In this document: in pieces, positions 52,188 through 62,125 of the stretch
How the letters are laid out: every line of letters starts with the position of its first letter
Position numbering within the stretch: the stretch's first letter is position 1
From: Vibrio coralliilyticus
GTDB taxonomy: Bacteria; Pseudomonadota; Gammaproteobacteria; Enterobacterales; Vibrionaceae
Length of the DNA stretch: 64,000 nt
Direction: 5' to 3'
Assembly (NCBI RefSeq): GCF_024449095.1
Contig: NZ_CP024627.1
Span: 1,860,001-1,924,000, forward strand
Made by a program: the position numbers and the translations under genes
The notes under the pieces: model-generated
What the model saw: only the letters and a program-made list of their open reading frames with translations
Told to the model about the DNA's origin: nothing
The model's database searches: none

Positions 52188-53837
52188 CTAGTACCCTTGT
52201 GCCTTCGCCATCTTGATTGCGATTTGTGGCGCATTCCAAAGTGATGGCAGCAATATCAATGATACCGGAACCGCAGTGATGACGATAAAAGACTGCAATG
52301 CGGAAATTCCACCAGAGCCCAGTGAAATCAGAATCAGCGCCGTCACACCCATGGCGACACCCCAGAATGTACGCACGATGGCATTAGGCTCAGTTTCTCC
52401 ACTGATCACCACGCTGATGGTGTACGTCATAGAGTCACCGGTTGTAACGATGAAGATCGTCGTGAGGATAAGGAACAGCACCGACACCACCATAGGTAAC
52501 GGTAGTTGTTGAGTAACCGCCAATAGCGCACCTGGCAGGTTGAAACCTTCGAAGGCTTTACTGACACTGCCCGGCTCGGCAATTTCAAATGCCAGACCAG
52601 AACCACCAACAATAGTGAACCAGAAACAAGTCGCCAGTGGTGCCACAATGCTAATGGTCGAGATTAACTGGCGGATACTGCGACCGCGAGAAATGCGCGC
52701 AATAAAGATCGCCATCATAGGTCCATAGCCAAGGAACCATCCCCAGAAAAAGACCGTCCACCAGCTAAGCCAGCCTTCATCCCCACGATAAGTCGCCATT
52801 GGGATGAAGTTATCGAGCATGCTGCCCACACCCTGAATGTAGCCGTTGAAGATAAAGTTCGTTGGGCCAAATAGAAGAATGTAGATCATCAGAGCGATAG
52901 CCAAAATTACGTTGTAACGGCTAAGCATCTGCATTCCACGATTCAAACCACTCAGAGCGGACAAAGTATAAAATGCGATGGCAAACAGAATAATGATCAG
53001 TTGAGTGGTAAAGCCGTCGGGAATATCAAACAATGCGTTTAACGCGTAGCTAACCTGTAGACCTAGAAAGCCAATGGGACCTATCGTCCCTGCAGCAACC
53101 GCGATGATGCAACACGCATCAATGATCGCACCCGTATGACCTTTTAATGCACGTTCACCAAGAACCGGATAGAGAAGAATACGAGGTTTCAGCGGCAGAC
53201 CTTTATCGTAATGAAGATGCATCACCACAATAGCTGTCAGGCTGCCAACAATGGCCCATGCAAGGAATCCCCAGTGCATAAAGGATTGCGACAGTGAGTT
53301 AACGGCTAACTGTTGAGGGTTATCTTGTGGGCCGTAGAGTGGTGGTGGGCTAACGTAATGGGCGATTGGCTCTGCCGCAGCCCAGAACACACCACCACCA
53401 GCGAGTAAGGTACAGAAGATGATCGCAGTCCAGAACACACCACCACCAGCGAGTAAGGTACAGAAGATGATCGCAGTCCAGCGGAAAGTATCCATTTCGG
53501 GTTTGGTTGTGCCACCGAGTATCACCTTACCTGTTCGCCCTGCAGCGAGCCCAAGGCCAATAAGAAAGGTGAGAAGCAGTAGCAACTGCCAGTATGGACC
53601 AAACACTTTCACTGACCAGCCAAATCCTGCATTGACCAGATTAGACAGCAGTTCGCCATCATAGAGCGCTAAAGCAACAAACAGAGCGATGAACCCACCG
53701 CTATACCAGAAAGCGGGATTGCTCAGCCCAAGCTTGTCAGGCGAATTTTCATTGGCAGACGTATTGTGCTTAGCTTGTGATTTGTCAGATGCCATGTTCA
53801 TTGCGGCAGCTTTCATGCTATTGGTTAAATCAGACAT
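52188..53837 (-). CDS. BCCT-family betaine/choline/carnitine-type transporter with internal 16-residue duplication
   Basis: The protein has 549 residues and about 12 membrane helices. The family signature is seen in GWFLGYGPMMAIFIARISRGRSIRQL and the Trp-rich WWTVFFWGW box. The long hydrophilic N-terminus (about 40 residues) is usual. Near residues 120-152 the stretch WTAIIFCTLLAGGGVF occurs twice in a row, an exact DNA duplication (see 53382-53477). This lengthens a membrane helix by 16 residues and may alter function or reflect an assembly error. It probably imports the substrate of the surrounding pathway. Confidence 0.88.
   Translation of the reverse strand: MSDLTNSMKAAAMNMASDKSQAKHNTSANENSPDKLGLSNPAFWYSGGFIALFVALALYDGELLSNLVNAGFGWSVKVFGPYWQLLLLLTFLIGLGLAAGRTGKVILGGTTKPEMDTFRWTAIIFCTLLAGGGVFWTAIIFCTLLAGGGVFWAAAEPIAHYVSPPPLYGPQDNPQQLAVNSLSQSFMHWGFLAWAIVGSLTAIVVMHLHYDKGLPLKPRILLYPVLGERALKGHTGAIIDACCIIAVAAGTIGPIGFLGLQVSYALNALFDIPDGFTTQLIIILFAIAFYTLSALSGLNRGMQMLSRYNVILAIALMIYILLFGPTNFIFNGYIQGVGSMLDNFIPMATYRGDEGWLSWWTVFFWGWFLGYGPMMAIFIARISRGRSIRQLISTISIVAPLATCFWFTIVGGSGLAFEIAEPGSVSKAFEGFNLPGALLAVTQQLPLPMVVSVLFLILTTIFIVTTGDSMTYTISVVISGETEPNAIVRTFWGVAMGVTALILISLGSGGISALQSFIVITAVPVSLILLPSLWNAPQIAIKMAKAQGY
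53382..53477. repeat. Exact 48-bp tandem duplication inside the BCCT gene
   Basis: Two consecutive identical 48-bp units (53382-53429 and 53430-53477) begin CCAGAACACACCACCACC. The length is a multiple of three, so the frame is kept and 16 residues are repeated. A further CCAG follows the second unit, consistent with replication slippage. Confidence 0.95.
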
Positions 53838-53951
53838 ATGCTGACTCCAGAAGTTTTTCGGTAGTGGCCATCAGGCCAGCTACACGAGTGTATTCAACGA
53901 CCCACCTTGTTTTAGTTGTTGTGGTGGGCTGCTCCATGTTTGGGTTAAGGT

Positions 53952-54947
53952 TTATGAAATAGGCTCAAGTCCTTCTTTCAAGAAGTTAAACCAGTTATCA
54001 CCCAGTATTTGTCCCGCCTCCGACTCACTGAATCCATGGCGAATTAATCCGTTGTAGATGTTCTCCATCCCTTTGCTTCCACTAAACCACGGCAACGCAT
54101 CTGGCCAGCCCGAATTGCTTGCGGAACCTTCGCCATAATCCATCGCTTTAGACCAGCGTCCATTGCGCATCCACTCCAACACTTGTTGTGGTTGGTTAAG
54201 GCATAGATCGCTACCAATGCCAAGGTGTTCAACACCAAACAGTTCAGCCGTCTTAGCCACCATCTCGCAGAAGTCTTCTAGTGAACATTGGCTGCCGTTT
54301 GGCAAGTGAAATGGGTAGAGACTGAAGCCAATTAGGCCACCACGCTCCGTCAGCGCTTTAATCACCGTGTTGGATTTGTTACGAAGCGCATCGTGAGCAA
54401 AGCTCGGATTCGCATGGCTAATGCAAATCGGGCGAGAAGAAAGGTCAATCGCTTCCAGCGTCGAACGTTCTGCGCTATGGGACATATCGATGATCATCCC
54501 CACTCGGTTCATTTCCGCGATGGCTTGCTTACCAAAGCGAGTAATGCCCGTATCGTTCGCCTCGTAACACCCGGTCGCAAGCAAGCTTTGGTTGTTGTAG
54601 GTTAGCTGCATAATCAGCAGACCTTGGCGGCGCATCACCTCAATCAGACCAATCTCATCGTCAATTGGCGAGCAGTTTTGCGCACCAAAGAAGATGCCGA
54701 CCTTGCCTTGTTGCTTAGCGGTTTCCACATCGGCCATTGAGTAAATAGGCATGATGAGATCGGAGTTTTGCTCAAAACGTAAATTCCACTCAGCAAATCG
54801 GCTCAGGGTTTCACGTGCATTTTCGTGATAAACAATGGTCGCATGTACTGCGGTGATTCCACTGGTCTTGAGAGTTTGGAAATACTCTCTGTCCCAGTTG
54901 CAGTACTGAAGTCCATCAATGATGATTCGTTGTTGGTACATAACCAT
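53952..54947 (-). CDS. Renal-dipeptidase-family (M19-like) hydrolase
   Basis: The enzyme has 331 residues of the membrane-dipeptidase/amidohydrolase barrel. Metal-site motifs are ICISHANPSF, the GSDLC region near the end and MIIDMSHSAE. The typical HxD at the N-terminus is replaced by IDGLQYCNWDR, as in the P. aeruginosa PA5396 subgroup found in the glycine-betaine catabolism region. Substrate unknown; the usual peptide-cleavage role is not assured. It lies between the BCCT and the aldehyde dehydrogenase genes. Confidence 0.75.
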   Translation of the reverse strand: MVMYQQRIIIDGLQYCNWDREYFQTLKTSGITAVHATIVYHENARETLSRFAEWNLRFEQNSDLIMPIYSMADVETAKQQGKVGIFFGAQNCSPIDDEIGLIEVMRRQGLLIMQLTYNNQSLLATGCYEANDTGITRFGKQAIAEMNRVGMIIDMSHSAERSTLEAIDLSSRPICISHANPSFAHDALRNKSNTVIKALTERGGLIGFSLYPFHLPNGSQCSLEDFCEMVAKTAELFGVEHLGIGSDLCLNQPQQVLEWMRNGRWSKAMDYGEGSASNSGWPDALPWFSGSKGMENIYNGLIRHGFSESEAGQILGDNWFNFLKEGLEPIS

Positions 54948-55007
54948 TCCTCAATAATTCTTAGAACCGCTCTATGTCGGGCAGCGCAGCGGCTGCCCAA
55001 TGCAGAC

Positions 55008-56468
55008 TTAGTACGGGCGTTGATAAGCCGTTTTCACTACGGTGTAGAACTCTTTGGCGTATTGACCCTGCTCACGAGGACCAAAGCTAGACTCTTTACG
55101 GCCACCAAATGGAACGTGGTAGTCGGTCCCTGCGGTTGGTAGGTTAACCATCACACAGCCGGTTTGAGCTTGTTGTTTGAAGATGGCACTCGTGCGCAGG
55201 CTTTGCGTCACGATCCCGCCAGTCAGACCAAAGCGAGTATCGTTGGTGACGGCAATCGCTTCATCCAAGTCAGCAACTCGAATCACGCTCGCCATTGGCG
55301 CAAACACTTCTTCCTGATTCACTTCCCAGCTGTTTTGCGTGTTGAGGAATAAGGTTGGCGACATGTAGTAGCCATCGTGTTTGAGGTTCAAACGCTCGCC
55401 ACCAAACGCTAGCTCAGCACCGCTTTGACGTGCTTTCTCAATCCACTCGAAGTTTGCCTCTAGCTGATTGCCATCGACGACAGGGCCCATAAAGATGCCC
55501 TCTTCCAACGCATGGCCTACCTTAAGTTCGCTCATGCGTTTGATCAGCGCTTCTACGTAAGCGTCATGGATCCCGTCCATCACCACTAAACGTGAAGACG
55601 CTGTACACTTCTGACCCGCGCCGGAGAATGAACCCGCGATGGTTGCTTCGACTGCAATTTGAATGTCTGCATCATCGGCAACCACTAGGGCGTTTTTGCT
55701 GCCCATTTCAAGCTGGCAGCGAACAAAGTTTGGTGCTGTTGCCGCTGCCACTTTGCGCCCTGTATCGACGGAGCCAGTAAAGCTCACGCCATTCACGTCT
55801 GTCGAATTAATCAGTGTGTTACCGACTTGAGAGCCGCTACCCAATACCAAGTTAAATGTGCCTGCCGGCAGCCCTTGGCGATGAATAATTTCAGTCAGTG
55901 CCACGGCACTGGCTGGCGTCAAGTTGGCAGGTTTCCAAACAACGCTGTTACCAAATGCCAGCGCTGGCGCTATCTTCCAAGCAGCGGTTGCAGTCGGGAA
56001 GTTCCAAGGAGAAATAATGGCGATAACACCTACGGCTTCGCGAGTCACTTCAACAGAGACCCCAGGACGGACGGAGGCAGCGTTATCGCCAATCTGACGC
56101 AACACTTCAGCAGCGAAATATTGGAAAAACTGGCCTGCACGGTAGATTTCACCGCGACCTTCAGCAAACGGCTTGCCTTCTTCACTAGATAGTAACTTTC
56201 CTAGCTCATCACAACGGGCAATCAGTTCATCACCAATCGCTTGCAGTACCGCCTGTTTGCGCTCGATGGGTGTTTTTTCCCACTCAGGTTGAGCCTGCTT
56301 GGCCGCCTGAATAGCTTGTTGAACCTGAGCTTCGCTTGCCTGAGCAAAATCACCCAGATTCTCGCTGATGTCGGATGGGTTAATGTTGGCAACGGTATTG
56401 ATGCCTGGCTGCCATTCGCCGCCAATGTAGAGCGATTTTTCGGCCTGAACCTTGTTTAATGATGTCAT
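55008..56468 (-). CDS. Aldehyde dehydrogenase, 2-oxoglutarate-semialdehyde-dehydrogenase-like
   Basis: The enzyme has 486 residues. Catalytic Cys288 (GAGQKCTASSR), Glu254 (QLEMGSKNAL) and Asn156 (SPWNFP) are intact. The context around Cys and the N-terminal YIGGEWQ resemble 2-oxoglutarate semialdehyde dehydrogenases. It should oxidise an aldehyde intermediate to an acid with NAD(P)+. It is encoded in the minus-strand run after RidA. Confidence 0.88.
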   Translation of the reverse strand: MTSLNKVQAEKSLYIGGEWQPGINTVANINPSDISENLGDFAQASEAQVQQAIQAAKQAQPEWEKTPIERKQAVLQAIGDELIARCDELGKLLSSEEGKPFAEGRGEIYRAGQFFQYFAAEVLRQIGDNAASVRPGVSVEVTREAVGVIAIISPWNFPTATAAWKIAPALAFGNSVVWKPANLTPASAVALTEIIHRQGLPAGTFNLVLGSGSQVGNTLINSTDVNGVSFTGSVDTGRKVAAATAPNFVRCQLEMGSKNALVVADDADIQIAVEATIAGSFSGAGQKCTASSRLVVMDGIHDAYVEALIKRMSELKVGHALEEGIFMGPVVDGNQLEANFEWIEKARQSGAELAFGGERLNLKHDGYYMSPTLFLNTQNSWEVNQEEVFAPMASVIRVADLDEAIAVTNDTRFGLTGGIVTQSLRTSAIFKQQAQTGCVMVNLPTAGTDYHVPFGGRKESSFGPREQGQYAKEFYTVVKTAYQRPY

Positions 56469-56532
56469 GATTGCTTCCTTTGTTCTTGCTGACGGCTTTA
56501 CTCGCCATCAGGCTGTTATTCGTAATAAGGGG

Positions 56533-56931
56533 TTACTGGGCTTGGTTCGCAGAAGCGTAAACGACAAACTCCACCAACATCTCTTCTCTTGCTAGGCCAG
56601 CAACGACCATGGCAGCGCGATTTGGGTACGGCGCGTCAAAGTACTCGGCGTAAACTTGGTTAACCGTTTTGAGGTATTCACGGTCAGTCACGTAAATCAG
56701 CACTTGCAGAACAGAGTCCAGTGACTCGCCTGCGCATTCTAGGGTGTGCACTAAGTTGTTAAATGTCTGACGGGTTTGCGCTTCAATACCCCCTTCCACG
56801 ACAGCACCAGTGGCATCAATCGGGATTTGCGCGGTGTAGAGAGTGCCATTGTTAACAATCGCCCATTCGAGAGGAGCCTTTGAGGCGAACAGTGATGTTT
56901 TGACTGGGTGTTTTTGAGTTTGAGTATTCAC
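56533..56931 (-). CDS. RidA-family (YjgF) protein
   Basis: The protein has 132 residues. Key family elements are VQVLIYVTDREYLKTVNQVYAEYF, PYPNRAAMVVAGLAREEMLVEFVVYA with the Arg that contacts the carboxylate and the C-terminal Glu. RidA proteins hydrolyse reactive 2-imino acids. Here it belongs to a catabolic operon, which suggests an imine intermediate, for example from amine oxidation or dehydration. It is divergent from the LysR gene. Confidence 0.9.
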   Translation of the reverse strand: MNTQTQKHPVKTSLFASKAPLEWAIVNNGTLYTAQIPIDATGAVVEGGIEAQTRQTFNNLVHTLECAGESLDSVLQVLIYVTDREYLKTVNQVYAEYFDAPYPNRAAMVVAGLAREEMLVEFVVYASANQAQ

Positions 56932-56949
56932 GTGTTTTCAACCTTTTGT

Positions 56950-56962
56950 AAACAAATTGTTT
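56950..56962. promoter_or_regulatory. Candidate dyad operator in ridA-lysR gap
   Basis: AAACAAATTGTTT is a 13-bp dyad (AAACAA-A-TTGTTT) 19 bases upstream of the ridA start, in the divergent promoter region. Confidence 0.3.
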
Positions 56963-57086
56963 CGTAATGGTTAAATCTTGCACTTTGACAGACGATAAAT
57001 CTAACGGTAAATTTCTTACATTCGATAAAAAAAACTTATCACCTTACTGAGACTATGGTGAATAAAGGGATGGCAAGGAGTCCGAG

Positions 57087-57983
57087 TTGAGCATCAAATT
57101 TCAACAATTAAAGCATTTTGTGATGGTGGTCGAAGAAGGCGGTTTTCGCGCGGCGTCACATCGCGCCAACCGTTCTCAGGCCGCATTATCCACATCAATA
57201 AAAGAGCTGGAAAAGATATTGGGACAAGCATTATTCGAAGCGGGTAATAAAGCCAAATTAACCCCATTTGGCGAAATCTGTTTGCCGAAGATCATTCAGT
57301 TTCTCAATATCTACACAGCACTAGACAATGATTTGCGTGCTGCCGCAGCCGGCCAGCAAGGGCGGGTAAAAATCGCCAGTGTGCCTTCTGTTGCCGCTAA
57401 ACTCATTCCGAGCGTTTTAGGGGCATTCTGCGAGCAACACCCAAACGTAGAAGTCAGTTTGATTGATGACAATGCCGCAGGGGTCGAAGCGAGATTACTC
57501 TCTGGCGAGGTTGATTTAGCACTGGGAAACCCGTCTCATCTCGATGATAACAACATGACGTTCACGCCTTTATTGTCGGACCCGATTGGTGTGGTGTGTT
57601 TGAGTGATAATCCGATTGCGACTAGCCGAGAAGGTATTGAGTGGCAAACACTGCTCAAGCAGCCGTTTATTCGTAACGGGACCTGCACTTTGCTCGATCC
57701 AACGCCTGCTCGCGCTCTAAGTCAGCAAGCCCTTTACTCGGTAGAGAACATTACCTCGCTGTTTTCCGTATTAGAACTAGGCATCGGTGTCACAACCCTG
57801 CCGAAATTGGCCTTCCCTACCAATGAAACCCGATTGGTGTGGATACCGCTTATCGACCCGCCATTGGAAAGACAAATCGGTATCTTCACGCTCAGCGACC
57901 GAACCATTTCTCCGCAGGCACAAGCGTTTCACGATTTATGTGTGGAGTACTTAAGCTATCAGGATGAGGACAGTCAGGATTGA
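57087..57983 (+). CDS. LysR-family regulator of the catabolic locus
   Basis: The protein has 298 residues. The HTH is GGFRAASHRANRSQAALSTSIKELEKILG. The effector domain (about 90-290) includes GRVKIASVPSVAAKLIPSVL. The start codon is TTG (GAGTTGAGC) with AAGGAG upstream. It divides two minus-strand gene groups and is divergent from ridA, so its probable targets are the ridA-ALDH-dipeptidase-BCCT genes. Confidence 0.88.
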   Translation: MSIKFQQLKHFVMVVEEGGFRAASHRANRSQAALSTSIKELEKILGQALFEAGNKAKLTPFGEICLPKIIQFLNIYTALDNDLRAAAAGQQGRVKIASVPSVAAKLIPSVLGAFCEQHPNVEVSLIDDNAAGVEARLLSGEVDLALGNPSHLDDNNMTFTPLLSDPIGVVCLSDNPIATSREGIEWQTLLKQPFIRNGTCTLLDPTPARALSQQALYSVENITSLFSVLELGIGVTTLPKLAFPTNETRLVWIPLIDPPLERQIGIFTLSDRTISPQAQAFHDLCVEYLSYQDEDSQD

Positions 57984-57999
57984 TTGTTTGGTCGATAAA

Positions 58000-58024
58000 A
58001 ACAACCCCGCCAAAATGAGCGGGG
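58000..58024 (-). terminator. Terminator after the alpha/beta hydrolase gene
   Basis: On the minus strand CCCCGC pairs with GCGGGG, followed by TTGTTTTTAT. Confidence 0.75.
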
Positions 58025-58030
58025 TCATGA

Positions 58031-58753
58031 CTAAAGCCATTGTGGCTGATTGAGTGTCAGCCAGTCGGATATGCGCCGTGCTACGGCGTCTGGCTGCTCC
58101 ATGCTGGAGAGGTGACCGCAGCTTGGTAATACGTGCAACGTCACATCTGGGATGTGCTTAGCCATCAGTAAGTGATTGTCGATAGGACACAGCAAATCAT
58201 CTTTGCCGGTAATGACGAGGGTTGGAACCGAGATGCCTGCTAGAAGTGGCCGAGCATCAGGCCTTGTCGCCAACGCATCAGCATGTGCTTGAAAAGCTTC
58301 AAGGCCAACATTGAGCGCCATTTGCTCAATTCTCGCCGTCAGCTCCACCTCGTTAACACGACTTGGATGGATCAACACCGACATCAACACCTCAGGCGTA
58401 ATCTGGTCGAACTCACCATTTAACGCCCTGTTAACCAGTACATAGCGTTTCTCTGAAACTTCCGGTTTTTCATCCGCCGAGTTGGTATCCATCAGAATCA
58501 AACCTTTGACTCGCTCCGGCGCCTGACGATATACCTCAAAGGCTAAAACACCTCCCATAGATAAGCCACCAAGCACAAACTCTTGTGGGGCTTTAGCCAA
58601 CACATCAGCCGCTAGTTGTTCCATGGTAGGCAAGGCACCCAGTGAAACGCACTCAGGCGCTACCCATTGAGGCAGTGCCTGATTCACATCTTCAAACAGT
58701 GCACCATCACACAGTAATCCGGGTAACCAGATCAAAGGTAGTGGTTGTGTCAT
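58031..58753 (-). CDS. Alpha/beta hydrolase
   Basis: From ATG 58753 the protein has 240 residues, with ribosome binding site AAGGAG seven bases upstream; a longer frame starts inside the cupin gene and is rejected. The catalytic triad is Ser in GGLSMGGV, an Asp near TGKDDLLCP and His in SCGHLSSMEQP. The oxyanion side is LPGLLCDGALF. It may open a lactone or hydrolyse an ester. It is the last gene of the cluster cupin-hydrolase. Confidence 0.85.
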   Translation of the reverse strand: MTQPLPLIWLPGLLCDGALFEDVNQALPQWVAPECVSLGALPTMEQLAADVLAKAPQEFVLGGLSMGGVLAFEVYRQAPERVKGLILMDTNSADEKPEVSEKRYVLVNRALNGEFDQITPEVLMSVLIHPSRVNEVELTARIEQMALNVGLEAFQAHADALATRPDARPLLAGISVPTLVITGKDDLLCPIDNHLLMAKHIPDVTLHVLPSCGHLSSMEQPDAVARRISDWLTLNQPQWL

Positions 58754-58763
58754 GTTGCACTCC

Positions 58764-59759
58764 TTAAAGTTTAGCTGGCTTGTCAGAGCCAAGTACACAG
58801 TATGTGAAGCTGTTACCACGCAAGTTCATCAGTGAGTATGAGGCACCTTCCGGTACACTAAAAACATCACCTCGAGTAAGGATAAGGCTGGCTTGTTCGC
58901 CTTGATGGTTCACAACCACTTCGGTGTCACCATCAAAGTTAATCAATACTTGCTTTTCATCACGGCTATGCTGAGGAATGGAGCCCCCCTCTGTGAGTTC
59001 ATACGCCATGATGCTAACCTCATCTTCACTTTTCACCTGAAAATCGTAATCAGCCAGCGGATGACCAGTTAGCGCGTATTGTTTGACGTTCGGCGCGGAA
59101 AAATCATTCTCAATCGGGCGGTAGTCTTTCTTTAGCGCCACAAATGGTTTCATCTGCTCAGCGGTGTAGTTATCAAAGGAAGCCATTTCCTCTTTAGTCA
59201 GCAACGGCATCAACTCTGATTCTTGCGGGACAGGGTCACCGTCAACAGTATCAACTAATGTGCCATCCGCTTTTAAATACAAGCCATAGCCCTGGCTGTC
59301 TTTGATCACATTAGGATGCCAAACCACACCACCGCCTGAATCATCACCACCCAGTACGGAATACATGAAACCATAATCACGACCGACAACTTCAAAACCA
59401 CGGAAAAGATTGGTCGGAATTGAAATCACATCACCATAAGACAGTACCGCTTCATGTTCACCCTCATTTCCCCAATAGAAGCGGAATTGTCCCTTGAATA
59501 CAACGAACAGCTCAGCGGTTCGATGAGAATGAAGCGAATTCTTAATACCCGGAGGCTGGCCCGCTGCACCAATATTGAAGCCCGCCGTTTCGCGGATGTG
59601 GACATGCTGACGGCTGCTTTCAGCGACGCCTGCACCTATGATGCAGAAGTTGTCTTTTAGGTCACTGCCCGGAGTACGTGCATCGATAAATGCACTGGTT
59701 CCCGGTATCAGCTCCATGTAACGAACAAGATTGTCGTTAATTCGATTTTGTAGAGTCAT
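58764..59759 (-). CDS. Bicupin protein
   Basis: The protein has 331 residues with two cupin domains. The first (about 60-150) has metal-ligand-like NSLHSHRTAELFVVFKG. The second (about 235-320) has SIPQHSRDEKQVLINFDG and lacks some ligands. The C-terminal part carries GDVFSVPEGASYSLMN. Bicupins include dioxygenases and isomerases; no specific activity can be assigned. It is between the SDR and hydrolase genes. Confidence 0.78.
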   Translation of the reverse strand: MTLQNRINDNLVRYMELIPGTSAFIDARTPGSDLKDNFCIIGAGVAESSRQHVHIRETAGFNIGAAGQPPGIKNSLHSHRTAELFVVFKGQFRFYWGNEGEHEAVLSYGDVISIPTNLFRGFEVVGRDYGFMYSVLGGDDSGGGVVWHPNVIKDSQGYGLYLKADGTLVDTVDGDPVPQESELMPLLTKEEMASFDNYTAEQMKPFVALKKDYRPIENDFSAPNVKQYALTGHPLADYDFQVKSEDEVSIMAYELTEGGSIPQHSRDEKQVLINFDGDTEVVVNHQGEQASLILTRGDVFSVPEGASYSLMNLRGNSFTYCVLGSDKPAKL

Positions 59760-59806
59760 AGATAATCCTAGTAGTTGTTCTTTTCTTGGGTATCAAATCA
59801 CCGCAA

Positions 59807-60541
59807 TCAGGCACCAAGAGGTCTGCCACCATCGACAGCAATTGTATTGCCCGTTGAGAACGTCAGTACTTCCGCGGCGGCGTAGACTGCACTCGCCACC
59901 TCTTCATCACTGGCAAGACGTTTCAGTGGTGTCGACTGCTCCTGCTGATTGCGCCAGCTATCATCGAGCCCTTTAACAAACTCGGTATCCACCAGCCCCG
60001 GAGCAACTGCAAGGACGCGAATATCCGGTGAAAGTGCTCTTGCCAATGAGCGAGTCATATTCTCTGCGGCGGATTTACTCGCACAGTAAGCAATATTGCT
60101 ACCCATCGCGGTTTGCGCGGCGATGGAAGTAATGTTCACCACGCAACCTTTGGCCTCACGCAGTAAAGATTCACAGGCGCGAACCATGGCAAACGGCGCG
60201 CGAACATTGACTTGGAAAATTTGGTCAAACAGCTCGTCGTTCAAACCACTCAAATCTGAATGCGCAACAAACTTTGTCATACCAGCGCAATTAACCAGTA
60301 AATCCAGTTGACCGTTAATTTCATCGACCTGACTGGCTAACGAATCTATCGCTTGCGAATCCGACACATTGAGCTGAAAAGCTAAATGGCCATCACCGGA
60401 TAAATCAGACAGTACTTTGTGCGCCGACTGTTGATTGCTGTTGTACGTTAAGACAACTCGGTAGCCGGAATCGGCCAGCTTGTGACATATGGCGGCCCCT
60501 AGACCGCCACTGCCGCCTGTAACTAAGGCAAGTTTCGACAT
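59807..60541 (-). CDS. Short-chain dehydrogenase/reductase
   Basis: From ATG 60541 the protein has 244 residues. GAGG lies at a good distance and the start is two bases after the HisD-like stop. The NAD(P) motif TGGSGGLG, the motif VNCAG, catalytic Ser-Tyr-Lys (ITSIAAQ ... YCASKSA) and GLVDTEFVKG are intact. The upstream extension of the frame belongs to the preceding gene. It oxidises or reduces an alcohol/ketone of the pathway, possibly in sequence with the HisD-like enzyme. Confidence 0.87.
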   Translation of the reverse strand: MSKLALVTGGSGGLGAAICHKLADSGYRVVLTYNSNQQSAHKVLSDLSGDGHLAFQLNVSDSQAIDSLASQVDEINGQLDLLVNCAGMTKFVAHSDLSGLNDELFDQIFQVNVRAPFAMVRACESLLREAKGCVVNITSIAAQTAMGSNIAYCASKSAAENMTRSLARALSPDIRVLAVAPGLVDTEFVKGLDDSWRNQQEQSTPLKRLASDEEVASAVYAAAEVLTFSTGNTIAVDGGRPLGA

Positions 60542-60543
60542 AA

Positions 60544-61836
60544 TTAGGCCTCTTCTACTTTGCCTTTGTAACGGCGTACACGAATATCCGCCTGTTCTTT
60601 GTGCCCAGCAAAACCTTCCAGTGCACACAAGCGAGAACAGTATTCGCCCACCTTCAAAGATGCCGCTTCAGTGACACGTTGATACGTACAAGTTTTGATG
60701 AATTTACCTACCCACAGACCACCGGTGTAGCGAGCTGCTTTCTTTGTCGGAAGCGTATGGTTAGTACCAATACATTTGTCACCGTAAGAAACGTTGGTCT
60801 CACGACCTAAGAACAGCGCACCATAGTTAGACATGTTGTCGAGGAAATACTTTGGATCTTCCGTCATCACCTGAACGTGTTCTGAGGCGATGTCATCTGC
60901 AACTTCAACCATTTCTTCATAGCTGTCACACACGATCACCTGACCGTAATCTGCCCACGCTTTACCCGCAACTTCCGCCGTCGGCAGGATTGTCAGCTGA
61001 CGCTCAATCTCTTTGATCGTTTCCTCGGCAAACGTCTCGCTGTTTGTTAGAAGAACAGCCGGAGAGTTGTAGCCATGCTCAGCCTGACCCAATAAGTCTG
61101 CTGCTGCCAGTTCTGGGTCACAGCCCTTTTCATCAGCAATAACCAGCGTTTCCGTTGGACCAGCAAACAAATCGATACCCACGCGACCAAACAACTGACG
61201 CTTGGCTTCAGCAACAAACGCGTTACCTGGGCCAACAATCATATCGACAGGGGCAATGGTTTCAGTACCCAACGCCATTGCACCTACCGCCTGAACGCCA
61301 CCAAAACAGTAAATCTCATCAGCGCCAGCCATCGCCATCGCCGCGACGATGGCCACATTTGGTTGGCCATTAAATGGCGGGGCACAAGCAATCACTCGTT
61401 TTACGCCTGCCACTTTTGCAGTGAGTACACTCATGTGAGCAGACGCAACTAGCGGGTACTTACCGCCTGGGATGTAACAACCTACGCTATTAACCGGAAT
61501 ATTCTTATGACCTAGAACCACCCCCGGCATGGTTTCAACTTCAACATCTTTCATTGAATCACGCTGAATTTGAGCAAAGTTACGTACTTGCTCCTGAGCG
61601 AATTCAATATCGTGGCGAGTTGACTCATCTAACGCATCAACACATGCCTGAATCTGATCTGGTGTTAAACGAAACTGCTCTGGTGACCAGTTATCAAATT
61701 TTTCTGAAAGCTCGCGTACGGCGCTGTCACCTTTCGATTCAATATCAGCAAGAATGTTCTCTACGATCTGACGCACTTTCGCGTCGTTTGATGCTGATGC
61801 TTCTTCAGTGATTCCGTTCTTTAAAATGCGTGCCAT
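60544..61836 (-). CDS. HisD-like dehydrogenase, HpsN-type (sulfopropanediol dehydrogenase-like)
   Basis: The enzyme has 430 residues. It has the histidinol-dehydrogenase barrel: [40 protein letters not shown], the zinc-ligand stretch [18 protein letters not shown] and [17 protein letters not shown]. It lacks a histidine-biosynthesis context, and the details match the HpsN group that oxidises 2,3-dihydroxypropane-1-sulfonate and similar alcohols to acids with two NAD+. The exact substrate is unknown. Its start is divergent to the aldolase gene. Confidence 0.82.
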   Translation of the reverse strand: MARILKNGITEEASASNDAKVRQIVENILADIESKGDSAVRELSEKFDNWSPEQFRLTPDQIQACVDALDESTRHDIEFAQEQVRNFAQIQRDSMKDVEVETMPGVVLGHKNIPVNSVGCYIPGGKYPLVASAHMSVLTAKVAGVKRVIACAPPFNGQPNVAIVAAMAMAGADEIYCFGGVQAVGAMALGTETIAPVDMIVGPGNAFVAEAKRQLFGRVGIDLFAGPTETLVIADEKGCDPELAAADLLGQAEHGYNSPAVLLTNSETFAEETIKEIERQLTILPTAEVAGKAWADYGQVIVCDSYEEMVEVADDIASEHVQVMTEDPKYFLDNMSNYGALFLGRETNVSYGDKCIGTNHTLPTKKAARYTGGLWVGKFIKTCTYQRVTEAASLKVGEYCSRLCALEGFAGHKEQADIRVRRYKGKVEEA

Positions 61837-61868
61837 GCGATTTTCTCCTTGAGGGTTTAGACTGACAA

Positions 61869-61900
61869 TTGCTTATTTGTAATTTTGGATACGAATGCAA
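61869..61900. promoter_or_regulatory. Possible operator dyad upstream of the HisD-like gene
   Basis: TTGC-TT-ATTTGTA and TACGAAT-GCAA are imperfect inverted arms around eight bases, 33 bp before the HisD-like start. It could be a LacI or LysR site; weak evidence. Confidence 0.25.
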
Positions 61901-62125
61901 TATTAGATTAAACACAATTTTAACAACTTTCAAGATAATCGTACGCAAGCCCAAAAAACTCTCTAATTACTTGTTTTAATAAGATTAAAGGACAGTACAA
62001 AGCGTCATGGACACACTCAATCGATGATTCAATAATCAAAAACGTTATTTAAATCACATAAAATTCACTGATCATTTACATTTGTTCGTGCTAACTTTTG
62101 CATACCTTTGCAATGGAGTTTTTCT

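Noticed and set aside
60542..60628. 29-codon upstream extension of the SDR
   Set aside because: It lies inside the HisD-like gene; ATG 60541 with GAGG matches the usual SDR N-terminus.
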